The translations under genes were made by a program, and so were the position numbers. The notes beneath the pieces were generated by a model that worked only from the letters and a program-made list of their open reading frames with translations, had not been told where the DNA came from and did no database searches. From SZUA-287 sp036397975 (GTDB lineage Bacteria > Bacteroidota > Ignavibacteria > UBA10030 > UBA6906), in contig DASWHW010000096.1 in the NCBI GenBank assembly GCA_036397975.1, positions 1 through 8,573 on the forward strand: DNA of 8,573 nt, given 5' to 3'. Shown here in pieces: positions 1 to 6,825 of this stretch. How positions within the stretch are numbered: position 1 is the first letter of the stretch; every line of letters begins with the position of its first letter.

Positions 1-167
1 CGTCCATAGATCAAACTGAGGCGAAATCCTGAAATTGATTCGTTTTCCGGAACGATTTGGACCGGGTTGAATAGTGCGAGCTGAATTGGTTTCCCCTGCG
101 CCGAGGTTGAACTGTGAGCCGCGATAGCCATACATACAGCAAATATCATCGCAAAAACCGATTTCAT
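1..167 (-). CDS. Secreted protein, N-terminal fragment (LA_2272 surface-repeat-like)
   Basis: This is the first 55 codons of a gene that runs off the left edge. The ATG at 167 is preceded by GGAG (173-176) at a spacing of 5 nt, which supports this start. The N-terminus is a classical signal peptide: MKSV, a hydrophobic stretch FAMIFAVCMAIAA, and a probable cleavage site near STSAQ|GK around residue 24. The mature start reads KPIQLALFNPVQIVP and continues through SISGFRLSLIYG. This wording resembles what I recall of the LA_2272-type surface-repeat proteins, in which 'lfnP.q..p....v.GlRl.liyG' is followed by many short repeats. That assignment is pattern recognition from a short fragment. Export is well supported, and the cellular location beyond that (outer membrane or surface) is inferred. 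No enzymatic function can be assigned. Confidence 0.72.
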   Translation of the reverse strand, partial: MKSVFAMIFAVCMAIAAHSSTSAQGKPIQLALFNPVQIVPENESISGFRLSLIYG

Positions 168-215
168 GGGATCTCCATATTGAAATGAGAACTTATCGTT
201 GGAGGAAGCGACGCT

Positions 216-244
216 ACCATATCAAAATCCAAGAACAAAAGCAA
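216..244 (-). promoter_or_regulatory. Candidate promoter for the left-edge secreted protein
   Basis: Reading on the minus strand, TTGCTT (239-244) is followed after 17 nt by TATGGT (216-221). The -10 is preceded by TG one base upstream (TGATATGGT), giving an extended -10. Transcription would start about 40 nt upstream of the ATG at 167. The -35 match is poor, so this is a candidate only. Confidence 0.3.
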
Positions 245-387
245 AATGTAAAAAGGATAGCGGAATGATAATCTACCTGGAGTTGGTGTAAGCCTTAAGG
301 GAATTACTGCTGAAGCTCCCATTGCCAGCGGCGTTTTGATGTGGTCAAGGCGACCAACACTTTTTGATTTCCGGTTCCGCAACAATC

Positions 388-561
388 CTATAGAAAATGA
401 CCACTAGGTGTCCCTGAAGATACTTCCCGGTGGATCTTCACACCGACGATGATCATACCGACCGCAAGACCAATCAATCCAAGACCGATAAACAGGAAGA
501 TCAAACACCGGAAGATGGAACAGTATACTTCTCTCTGTGGTTGTACAGAAGGTAATGTCTG
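388..561 (-). pseudogene. Possible small membrane-protein remnant
   Basis: One minus-strand frame is open from just after a TAA (562-564) to a TAG (388-390). It encodes a clear Gly-rich transmembrane helix (IFLFIGLGLIGLAVGMIIVG) followed by the hydrophilic tail VKIHREVSSGTPSGHFL. The pattern, a single hydrophobic helix with a positively charged flank (K, H, R) right after it, is typical of a real protein end rather than random sequence. No ATG opens the frame. The only early start is TTG at 504, which would give 38 residues, and the in-frame ATG at 456 lies inside the helix. It could be the C-terminal end of a decayed gene, a TTG-initiated small membrane protein, or chance. I do not recognise a family. 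Confidence 0.25.
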
Positions 562-583
562 TTATTCGCATTGGCATCAACCT

Positions 584-611
584 TGGTAGTGCCTGAATTC
601 AGGCACTACCA
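584..611. repeat. Perfect 28-bp palindrome
   Basis: The left half TGGTAGTGCCTGAA (584-597) is exactly the reverse complement of the right half TTCAGGCACTACCA (598-611). There is no spacer, and the centre is GAATTC. Because it is self-complementary, both strands encode the peptide VVPEFRHY in one frame. It lies 49 nt upstream of the TPR gene start and upstream of all minus-strand candidates. Since no well-supported gene ends here, a terminator role is unlikely. A dimeric-regulator operator, a dispersed palindromic repeat, a mobile-element end or an assembly fold-back are all possible. Confidence 0.85.
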
Positions 612-660
612 CAACCTTTGCATTCTGGATTCTCTCCTGCCAATTACCCATACTAAGTGC

Positions 661-2211
661 ATGCAAATCGCGTTTCAGAAACATCGCTCCCATAGACTCC
701 TTACTCTGGTAGTCCTCTTCCTGTCGTTCACTTCTGTTGGACGGACGGATGCTATCGATTGGACGAAGGTTCATAATCTTACTGCCCGCGGCATTCACCT
801 CCTGTATAGTCTTGAACTGGAGGGGGCGATCCAGGCGTTTGACTCGGTCAGTCAAATCGCGCCGGGGGACCCTCGGGGACCCTTCTTCCACAGCATGGTG
901 CATTTCTATCTCTACACGCTCAACCGGGATGAACAGAACCTCAATCGATTTTTCAGCGAGTCGGAGCGAGTGATCAAAGTCTGCGATGATTTGCTTGACC
1001 AAAACGATAACGATGCGACAACAAAATTCTACCTCGGGGGCATTTACGGATATCGGGGACTCGCATACCAGACGAGCGGCTCTATTTTGAAAGCAGCCCA
1101 GAATGGACGCGAGGGATACTTGCTTCTTGAAGATGCTGTCAGGCTCAATCCGAAGCTCTACGATGCGCAGATGGGGTTTGGCCTGTTTCGCTATCTTCTT
1201 GCGAAACTGCCAAAGTCGATGAGATGGATCCTGCACCTCCTGGGATTCGAAGGAGATTTGGAGGGCGGACTTCGTTCGCTTCAACTTGCTGCGGAAAAAG
1301 GGACCTACACAAGAACCGAAGCAAAGCTGTTCCTCTCTCAATTTCTGTTTTCGGAAGGCCGGGAGGACACGGCGATGCAGTACCTCAACCAACTGCGGAC
1401 GGAGTATCCCGGCAACACTTTATTCCTTGTTCTCTACGCATTCTGGCAGCATCGCCTCAACAACCTGGACGAGGCAATGAGCGCAGCGAAAAACGCAATA
1501 GAGTTAAACAAGAAGAACAACGTTCGATACGGGGAGGAGCTTGCCTACAGCACTCTCGGCAGCGTTTACTTCACGCGGAACGAGTTCACCAGAGCGAAGG
1601 AAAACTATCAGCTTTATTTGCAAATGACAAAGAACCTCGAACGGACACCAAACTGGACGATGTACCGGGCAGGAGTTGCCTGCGAAATCGCGGGAGACAG
1701 AGAGTTAGCATTGCAGTTTTATCGACGCATGAAAGAAGTCAACGACCCTGACCGCTCGTGGGATATGTACTATTATAGAAGGGGACAACAGCTGGTTCGC
1801 ACTCCCATTACCAAGGCGCAGACTCTTCTTACGCGAGCTGATAACGTGGATAGGCAAAAGAAGACCACGGAGGCGATAGATCTCTACCGTCAAGCCCTGA
1901 GCGCGAGTGATAGTGATATCGATGCGCAGGCAAGGGCGATGTATGGTCTTCAACAATCTCAGATGGATGCCGACTCGCTCACCAGCGCATTGGATACATC
2001 ACAGAAGCTCATCCGCATGGAGCCTGTGAATGAAAAATGGATTCTCCCGCATGCGTGGTTCGGACTAGGAGAAATCTATGCAAAGCTGGGACGGATTGAT
2101 GAGGCCCTGAAGGCATTTGACCAAGTTGAGGAGTACGATGATTATGATTTTCAAGTGAGACTTGAACGTCGGCTCGAGCGGAAAAGAGAAGAGGCTCGTT
2201 CAAGAAACTGA
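661..2211 (+). CDS. Exported TPR-repeat protein (Iml2/DUF3808-like layout)
   Basis: The gene encodes 516 residues. I chose ATG 661 because it places a signal peptide at the N-terminus: basic MQIAFQKHRSHR, hydrophobic LLTLVVLFLSF, and a likely cut near TDA around residue 31. The frame is open back to a TTG at 571, but that start would add 30 residues read through the palindrome and bury the signal. No Shine-Dalgarno is visible. The mature protein is almost all helical repeats. TPR-like units are clear at about residues 40-70 (LELEGAIQAFDSVSQIAPGD), 150-166 (LLLEDAVRLNPKLYDAQ), 232-250, 268-285 (LDEAMSAAKNAIEL), 300-320 and near the C-terminus (HAWFGLGEIYAKLGRIDEALKAFD). The segment YLGGIYGYRGLAY and the later GGLRSLQLAAEKG resemble bacterial relatives of the Iml2/DUF3808 family. 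TPR arrays bind proteins, so a periplasmic scaffold role is inference. It is followed 61 nt downstream by a methyltransferase gene on the same strand. Confidence 0.88.
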   Translation: MQIAFQKHRSHRLLTLVVLFLSFTSVGRTDAIDWTKVHNLTARGIHLLYSLELEGAIQAFDSVSQIAPGDPRGPFFHSMVHFYLYTLNRDEQNLNRFFSESERVIKVCDDLLDQNDNDATTKFYLGGIYGYRGLAYQTSGSILKAAQNGREGYLLLEDAVRLNPKLYDAQMGFGLFRYLLAKLPKSMRWILHLLGFEGDLEGGLRSLQLAAEKGTYTRTEAKLFLSQFLFSEGREDTAMQYLNQLRTEYPGNTLFLVLYAFWQHRLNNLDEAMSAAKNAIELNKKNNVRYGEELAYSTLGSVYFTRNEFTRAKENYQLYLQMTKNLERTPNWTMYRAGVACEIAGDRELALQFYRRMKEVNDPDRSWDMYYYRRGQQLVRTPITKAQTLLTRADNVDRQKKTTEAIDLYRQALSASDSDIDAQARAMYGLQQSQMDADSLTSALDTSQKLIRMEPVNEKWILPHAWFGLGEIYAKLGRIDEALKAFDQVEEYDDYDFQVRLERRLERKREEARSRN

Positions 2212-2272
2212 GCGCATGGTGTTCCAAAATTCTCACCAAGACCACAAATAAATCCGTCTTCAATAGATAACA

Positions 2273-3139
2273 ATGGAAACCACTCCTTCCGAAGAGCACG
2301 TCGAAGACAACATTCGCACATCACACTCCCGCATTGCTGACACATATTACGGCGGGATAGGCCACGGCGTACAATACTACGATGAATCCGAACAGGCATT
2401 CGAGCGGTGGGAAGGGAGGATGTTCAAGCGAATCTTCGATAAGCTCTTTGCTGCTGCACCACCGGCGGAGAATGCATTGCTTCTTGATGCAGGTTGTGGC
2501 AATGGCCAATGGCTGGAGTATTTCCATCGCCGGTATGGATTCAGCAATTTTGCCGCAGTGGACTTCTCTCGTGAAATGCTTGATGTTGCGAAAGAGCGGA
2601 TGGGCCGCTATCCAGCAAACATCCGATATGTAGAGGCAAAGATACAATCAATCCCTCTTGCAGATGAAGGAGTTGATTTCGTCCATATCTTTGGTGTCAT
2701 GGACCACGTTGTCGATCCCGAAGGCGTTATCACAGAAGCAAAGCGCATCCTCACATCGGGAGGGTATCTCATCCTGAATGTTCCTATCCGATATTCGATC
2801 TGCCACCTGAGCAATCTGCTTCTCGGAATCAGTCCGGAGTACTGGGGAATTCAGCCGAAGTCCTCGTGGGAGAGACTGAGGCTCGTCCTGGACTTTCGAT
2901 CAAAGGTACAGCACTACCGGTATTACTCAATGACCCAGGTTGAAGCAATGATCGGAGAAGAATTCGAGATACTCGGGAGATGGGAATCCTCGTACAGCTA
3001 TGCAATATCGTATGCCGGAATTCCCTATCGGAAATTACCTGCCATCAGCTTCCTGTTGATGGATGCCTACGATCTGCTCTGTCGTTTCCTTTCACTCAAT
3101 CATTCTGCCGGAATGTACTGGCTGTGCCGGAAGAAATAA
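2273..3139 (+). CDS. Class I SAM-dependent methyltransferase
   Basis: This is a 288-residue cytosolic enzyme that would transfer a methyl group from S-adenosylmethionine to an unknown acceptor. The Rossmann-fold signatures are complete. Motif I is LLDAGCGNGQ (residues 70-79, the SAM-binding glycine loop). The acidic residue ending strand beta-2 is D97 in AAVDFSREML. The acidic loop sits near IQSIPLADEGVDFVHIFGVMDHV (about 125-146), and beta-5 lies in GGYLILNVP (163-171). The Methyltransf_11/25 type is the best fit. The N-terminal helix region (HSRIADTYYGG...) and a C-terminal part with SMTQVEAMI, a segment often seen before the last strand, are family-like. The rest of the C-terminus is aromatic-rich and probably forms the substrate cap. 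No Shine-Dalgarno is visible before ATG 2273. Co-transcription with the TPR gene is likely, since the gap is 61 nt with no terminator. The substrate cannot be told from sequence. Confidence 0.92.
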   Translation: METTPSEEHVEDNIRTSHSRIADTYYGGIGHGVQYYDESEQAFERWEGRMFKRIFDKLFAAAPPAENALLLDAGCGNGQWLEYFHRRYGFSNFAAVDFSREMLDVAKERMGRYPANIRYVEAKIQSIPLADEGVDFVHIFGVMDHVVDPEGVITEAKRILTSGGYLILNVPIRYSICHLSNLLLGISPEYWGIQPKSSWERLRLVLDFRSKVQHYRYYSMTQVEAMIGEEFEILGRWESSYSYAISYAGIPYRKLPAISFLLMDAYDLLCRFLSLNHSAGMYWLCRKK

Positions 3140-3172
3140 TCTCACCTGAGAAGATCGAGCCGGCGAAAAGCC

Positions 3173-3202
3173 AAGCCTCCTTGCCGCAAGACAAGGAGGC
3201 TT
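3173..3202. terminator. Bidirectional intrinsic terminator between convergent genes
   Basis: An 11-bp perfect stem, AAGCCTCCTTG (3173-3183) with CAAGGAGGCTT (3192-3202), encloses an 8-nt loop. It lies 33 nt past the methyltransferase stop and 22 nt past the stop of the converging TonB receptor gene. The flanking A run on the left gives the minus-strand transcript a short U-rich tail (GGCUUUUC), and the plus strand is followed by TTCTGTTCATTC. The stem is strong and the U tracts are modest. Position and symmetry support shared termination for both genes. Confidence 0.85.
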
Positions 3203-3224
3203 CTGTTCATTCAGGGGGTGTAGG

Positions 3225-6200
3225 TTAGTTAAATATGTAACGTATCCCAAGCTGTGCCTGCCAACGTGAATTCAGTCCAGGGTCATCTACAAACGTTCCT
3301 TTTGTCAAACCTCTGAAGTTGAACTGCGGATTCCCCGCACCATCAAAGCCCGCAAGCTCCAGTGGTGAGGTTGCAGAAGAAGTTGCAATACTGCGAACCC
3401 CCCATTCGGAATTCAGAAGATTCGCAACGTTGAGAATATCAAGGCTGATCTGGAATGTGTGCATCGAACCATTCATCGGAAAAATGATATCCTGCAGAAT
3501 CCGGAGATCGATATTGCTGAACCATGGATTCAATGCACCAAAGCGATCAGCAATCTGTCCACGATGGCTGTTGAGATAATCATCCTGCTTGATGAACGCA
3601 TCGAGAGCTGCCCATTGTTCTGCAACAGTACCACCCGCGCCGGTAAATGGGACAAGCCGGGCATCCGCTTGATTCAGCGGAATGTAGATCAGATCGTTAA
3701 CAAAACCATCGCCGTTGACATCGCCTGCATACAAGAAGGAGTACCTGTTTCCTCCCGCACCTGCAAAACGATTGCCTTCTCCCACTTCAACAAAGAGTCC
3801 GAAGCTCGTTGCAAATCGATCGGACCATTGAACCCGATAGGTGCCCGATGCAGTAATGCGATTTCGTTCACCGAATTCAGAGTAACTGAGTTGTGGTTTA
3901 TTCGGATCTCCTTTCACGGGATTCTCTGCGAAGAGAACACTTGCAATTTCTGTTGATTTAAGAGCGCTCTTCGCTTGAAGATATGTATAAGCAAGACTCG
4001 CAGTTAGACCAAAATCGAATGCCTTGCGGAACTGCGCGGTAATGGTGTAGTTGTATCCTTCATTCGTATTGTCGATAACATAAATACCGGCGCCGAAATC
4101 CGGATTGAGTTCATTGCTTCCGCCACCGCCGTAGTATGGTCTGCCATCGGCAAGTGTGCGAACAGGACGAACGAGATCTGCATTGCGGAGAAACACTGCA
4201 TTGATATCTTTGCCATACAGAAACTCAAGAGTACCAAGAATGCCACCCGGTAATTGATGATCAACAGCGATATTGCTCGTCCATACCTGCGGCCACTTGA
4301 AATCAGGAACAGCTGCGTTCAAATCAAATGACCGCTGATAACTCGGCAGATTTGGATTTGCACCCGGATTTGAAATGACATTCCCAATCCAAACAAAGGG
4401 CAGGCGGCCCGTGAAGATACCAGATCCTCCACGCAACTGTGTAGACCTGTCACCTGAGGCATCCCAATTAAAACCGACTCGCGGTGAAAACAGCGGCTTC
4501 ACATCGGGAAGTTTTGCCTGGTCGATCACTTCGGGATTCCCATTTTCATCGAGAGCCGTGAGACCAGTGGAATATGGGTTCGCAACAGGCTTTGTATTGT
4601 AGATGGGAAGATCAACTCTCAAACCGTAGGTAAGATTAAACCTCTCGGACACAAGAAATTCGTCCTGGGCATAGAACCCGAGTTGGCTGACTTTGATATC
4701 TTCGCCCTTAAACGGAGAGGTGTTCGGGGTGATCATACCACGCAAATCAATAAAGTTGGTGTCCGTTGGATTTGTTCGTCGGAAAAAATCATCAAGTCCG
4801 AAAAATGTCGTCGATGCAAACGGAAGTCCGAACAATCCGTGGCGGAAAATATTGAATGAATTGAAGAAGGAATAAATTTCGTACGTACCGCCGACGGTGA
4901 CCACGTGATTGCCGGCAAAATAGCTGAAGTTATTCGTAAATTGCCACACATCCTGATCGAGGATGTTGTGAATGGAAAACGGCTCATGACCGACGGTCGT
5001 GTATGTTACACCACCTTCTCCAATTTCCAGTGTCGGAAAATCTACGCTAAACGGATCACGATTATCCCGGAACCGGTTGTAGCTTGTAAAAAATCTGTTG
5101 GCAAAGGTCTCCGCCCTGCTGTTCACTTCCAACGCGAACGAGCTCAGTTTGTTGTTGATTCGATATCCCGAATTGCTGAAGGGAAGGCTATTCTCGTTTG
5201 GTCCACGTCCAGTGTTGCCAAAGCTCAACACAAACGGGTGCGGGCCCTGCTGGCGGCTCGCATTGAGTATATTATACCGGAACGAAAGGTTGTTGTTTTC
5301 ATTCACGTTCCAGTCAAGCTTAACGAGAACCTTTTCGTTCTTTGTCTCGTGGATATAACCTTCATAGGGACCTGTATCGTACCCGTACACGGTCATCATC
5401 CTGTTGCGAATGGAATCCATAATCGCGGCGGTCACGCGAGAAACCCCAAGTCCAGATGATCCATTACGGCTTGCGACAAAATTGCTTCCCGGATCTTTGC
5501 GTCTTTCAATTTCAGCATTTATGAAGAAGAAGAACTTATCCTGAACAATAGGACCACTGATACTGAACCCCGATTGATTGTAGGTCAGATCCGGATTTGC
5601 AACAATCTGCTTGCCCCGCACTTTGTTTCCGACCAGAGATTCATTTCTCAAGAATGTATACGCGGAGCCCTTCACCTGATTCGTTCCGCTCTTTGTTACG
5701 GTGTTCACGCCCGCGCCGGTAAAACCCCCTTCCCGCACATCATACGGTGCAACGGAAACTTGCACCTGCTCAACCGCATCAAACGGAACCGGCTCGGCAT
5801 TCGATTGGCCGCCCGGGGCAGGATCATCAAGACCAAACGAATTATTGAAATAGGAACCGTCGAGCGAGATGCTGTTGAACAGCCAGTTCTTTCCGGCAAA
5901 GCTGTAGTTGCCATCACTGCGGGGGTCGAGCCGTGTAAGATCGCGAGTACTTCGTTTGATCGATGGAAGCTGTTGCACTTCACCGGGATTGATGAACGTC
6001 GCAGCACCAGTTCTGCCGCTGTTGAGAACATCGTCGGTCTGGGCTGTCACCACAACTTCCTGCCCAATGACAGCTTCTTCAGCCAGTTTGAAATCAATTC
6101 GTAGGTCCTGACCTAAGCTCAGGTACACATTTTCCTGGCTCTCAGATTTATATCCGAGAATAGTAGCAGTGACCGTATACGGTCCGCCGACCCGCATGTT

Positions 6201-6440
6201 TTGGAGGTTGTACTGCCCGGTGATACGGGTTGAACCGCCATACCTCGTTCCACTTGACGTATGCACAGCAATGACGTTCGTGCCGACGAGAGGCTGGCCA
6301 TCGGATGAAGTAACGAGACCGTTGAGAGAGGCTGTCGTCACTCCCTGACTAAAAACAGTTCCGCTCGTCACCATCATCAAGCATAGCAGCAAACTAAATG
6401 GCGCTGCTCTCCGGATGAGAAATTGTGAAAAACAATACAT
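3225..6440 (-). CDS. TonB-dependent outer-membrane receptor, Oar-like
   Basis: The protein has 1071 residues. ATG 6440 has AAGGAG (6447-6452) at 6 nt. A signal peptide (RR at 10-11, then PFSLLLCLMMVTSG) is probably cut after FSQ (residue 32). Residues about 34-118 form a carboxypeptidase-regulatory-like beta-sandwich (LNGLVTSSDGQPLVGTNVIA, RITGQYNLQNMRVGGPYTVTA). The TonB plug follows from about 125 to 265: VVVTAQ linker, QLPSIKRSTRDLTRLDP, SLDGSYFNNSFGL, FDAVEQVQVSVAPYDVREG, GAGVNTVTKSGTN. The remainder is a large beta-barrel with repeated aromatic, alternating strands, ending in GIRYIFN at the very C-terminus as outer-membrane proteins do. A Ca-binding-like loop DVNGDGFVND lies at residues 907-916. 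This layout matches the Oar/TonB-dependent receptor group. No SusD-type lipoprotein gene is next to it, so a glycan-utilisation pair is not indicated. The transported substrate is unknown. It is monocistronic in this window and has a structured leader upstream. Confidence 0.93.
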   Translation of the reverse strand: MYCFSQFLIRRAAPFSLLLCLMMVTSGTVFSQGVTTASLNGLVTSSDGQPLVGTNVIAVHTSSGTRYGGSTRITGQYNLQNMRVGGPYTVTATILGYKSESQENVYLSLGQDLRIDFKLAEEAVIGQEVVVTAQTDDVLNSGRTGAATFINPGEVQQLPSIKRSTRDLTRLDPRSDGNYSFAGKNWLFNSISLDGSYFNNSFGLDDPAPGGQSNAEPVPFDAVEQVQVSVAPYDVREGGFTGAGVNTVTKSGTNQVKGSAYTFLRNESLVGNKVRGKQIVANPDLTYNQSGFSISGPIVQDKFFFFINAEIERRKDPGSNFVASRNGSSGLGVSRVTAAIMDSIRNRMMTVYGYDTGPYEGYIHETKNEKVLVKLDWNVNENNNLSFRYNILNASRQQGPHPFVLSFGNTGRGPNENSLPFSNSGYRINNKLSSFALEVNSRAETFANRFFTSYNRFRDNRDPFSVDFPTLEIGEGGVTYTTVGHEPFSIHNILDQDVWQFTNNFSYFAGNHVVTVGGTYEIYSFFNSFNIFRHGLFGLPFASTTFFGLDDFFRRTNPTDTNFIDLRGMITPNTSPFKGEDIKVSQLGFYAQDEFLVSERFNLTYGLRVDLPIYNTKPVANPYSTGLTALDENGNPEVIDQAKLPDVKPLFSPRVGFNWDASGDRSTQLRGGSGIFTGRLPFVWIGNVISNPGANPNLPSYQRSFDLNAAVPDFKWPQVWTSNIAVDHQLPGGILGTLEFLYGKDINAVFLRNADLVRPVRTLADGRPYYGGGGSNELNPDFGAGIYVIDNTNEGYNYTITAQFRKAFDFGLTASLAYTYLQAKSALKSTEIASVLFAENPVKGDPNKPQLSYSEFGERNRITASGTYRVQWSDRFATSFGLFVEVGEGNRFAGAGGNRYSFLYAGDVNGDGFVNDLIYIPLNQADARLVPFTGAGGTVAEQWAALDAFIKQDDYLNSHRGQIADRFGALNPWFSNIDLRILQDIIFPMNGSMHTFQISLDILNVANLLNSEWGVRSIATSSATSPLELAGFDGAGNPQFNFRGLTKGTFVDDPGLNSRWQAQLGIRYIFN

Positions 6441-6446
6441 GGGATT

Positions 6447-6452
6447 CTCCTT
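6447..6452 (-). promoter_or_regulatory. Ribosome-binding site of the TonB receptor gene
   Basis: AAGGAG on the minus strand lies 6 nt before ATG 6440. It is the strongest Shine-Dalgarno in the window and fixes the start of the receptor. Confidence 0.85.
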
Positions 6453-6510
6453 ATGAATTTTGATGGGTAGATATGAGACAGGATGCTCTATGAACGGGTG
6501 GGCAAAACTC

Positions 6511-6563
6511 CTCCAACTATAATGTGGTCTTTGGAGACCATTGTCGAAGCACCAACTGCTTCG
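6511..6563 (-). promoter_or_regulatory. Paired hairpins with complementary loops in the receptor leader
   Basis: Two perfect hairpins stand 4 nt apart. One has stem CGAAGCA/TGCTTCG (6545-6551 with 6557-6563) around loop CCAAC (6552-6556). The other has stem TGGTCT/AGACCA (6525-6530 with 6535-6540) around loop TTGG (6531-6534). These are plus-strand sequences. The loops are complementary over 4 bases and could form a kissing pair. A third segment, CTCCAA (6511-6516), is the exact complement of TTGGAG (6531-6536), so it competes for the same bases. The group lies 70-120 nt upstream of the receptor start codon. A regulatory RNA role is inference, and it matches no riboswitch I know. Confidence 0.4.
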
Positions 6564-6721
6564 GTTAAACTTTTGAGGCTACCTGAAGTTTCTAGTTCTG
6601 AAAGAAGAAGATTGCATGCAGATTGTCGTGGAAAAAAAGAAGATAATCAAGTCCTTAATTTGCACTCGAACGATTCACAGTCTCAAAAAATGAGCCGTAT
6701 CGCTGCACAGGTGACCATTTC

Positions 6722-6750
6722 TTGACATAGATTCAAATACTCCTTACTAT
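6722..6750 (+). promoter_or_regulatory. Sigma70-type promoter of the amidohydrolase-aminotransferase operon
   Basis: A perfect TTGACA -35 (6722-6727) is followed after exactly 17 nt by TACTAT (6745-6750), a 4 of 6 match to TATAAT that keeps the key first A and last T. Transcription would start near 6757, leaving a leader of about 70 nt before ATG 6826. This rules out initiation at the in-frame TTG at 6754. Confidence 0.6.
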
Positions 6751-6815
6751 TTTTTGCGGAAAGAGGGACCGACGAACCCTCATCCTTCACCGACTATACC
6801 TTCAACACCTTCCGT

Positions 6816-6820
6816 AAGGA
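6816..6820 (+). promoter_or_regulatory. Ribosome-binding site of the amidohydrolase gene
   Basis: AAGGA lies 5 nt before ATG 6826 and decides the start over the in-frame TTG at 6754. It is part of a small hairpin CCTT-CCGT-AAGG (6808-6819). ATCCTT (6782-6787) could also pair with AAGGAT (6816-6821), so partial masking of the site is possible. Confidence 0.65.
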
Positions 6821-6825
6821 TCAGC

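Larger units (their letters stand above)
168..660. other. Divergent intergenic region, about 490 nt
   Basis: This gap separates the minus-strand secreted protein from the plus-strand TPR gene. It holds the ribosome-binding site and candidate promoter of the former, a possible small membrane ORF or remnant on the minus strand (388-561), and a perfect 28-bp palindrome (584-611). Lesser structures are an 8-bp palindrome CCTTAAGG (293-300) and a small hairpin TGGTC/GACCA (342-346 with 352-356). A 73-codon open frame on the minus strand at 164-385 has no recognisable composition, overlaps the real start at 167 in another frame, and is not called. I found no convincing promoter for the TPR gene. 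Confidence 0.6.
6441..6825. other. Divergent intergenic region, about 385 nt
   Basis: This region separates the receptor gene (leftward) from the amidohydrolase gene (rightward). It contains the receptor ribosome-binding site, a structured segment at 6511-6563, a direct repeat AGATTG-N5-AGATTG (6609-6625), and a sigma70-like promoter for the rightward operon (6722-6750). An 80-codon plus-strand frame at 6483-6725 is Lys/Ser/Arg-rich, has no domain or ribosome-binding site, and ends before the promoter, so I do not call it. A weak leftward promoter may exist (TTGATT-N17-GACAAT, reading minus, about 6623-6651). It would give the receptor mRNA a leader of roughly 175 nt that includes the hairpins. 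Confidence 0.55.

Noticed and set aside
164..385. 73-codon minus-strand frame upstream of the secreted protein
   Set aside because: It overlaps the well-supported start at 167 in another frame, has unremarkable composition, and covers the candidate promoter region.
577..1392. Long minus-strand open frame (271 codons) inside the TPR gene
   Set aside because: It is antisense to a gene with a clear signal peptide and TPR repeats, and shows no domain or ribosome-binding site. Its apparent VVPEFRHY similarity to the plus strand is caused by the palindrome.
4905..5459. Long plus-strand frame (184 codons) antisense to the receptor gene
   Set aside because: It is one of several shadow frames in a gene with strong codon periodicity on the minus strand. 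It has no domain or start signal.
3225..6440. SusC/SusD glycan-utilisation locus
   Set aside because: The receptor has the domain order of SusC-like proteins, but no SusD-type lipoprotein or glycan enzyme is adjacent and the plug and barrel wording is closer to Oar-like receptors.
6609..6625. Direct repeat AGATTG-N5-AGATTG as a regulator site
   Set aside because: The repeats are only 6 bp and lie in A-rich sequence, so they could easily be chance. I kept the observation in the intergenic description only.
6441..6720. Cobalamin riboswitch upstream of the TonB receptor
   Set aside because: I looked on the minus strand for the conserved B12-box core and associated stems and did not find them. 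The hairpins present are simple and different.
6483..6725. 80-codon plus-strand frame in the receptor leader region
   Set aside because: It has no ribosome-binding site or recognisable fold and runs through the hairpins. It reads like noncoding sequence.
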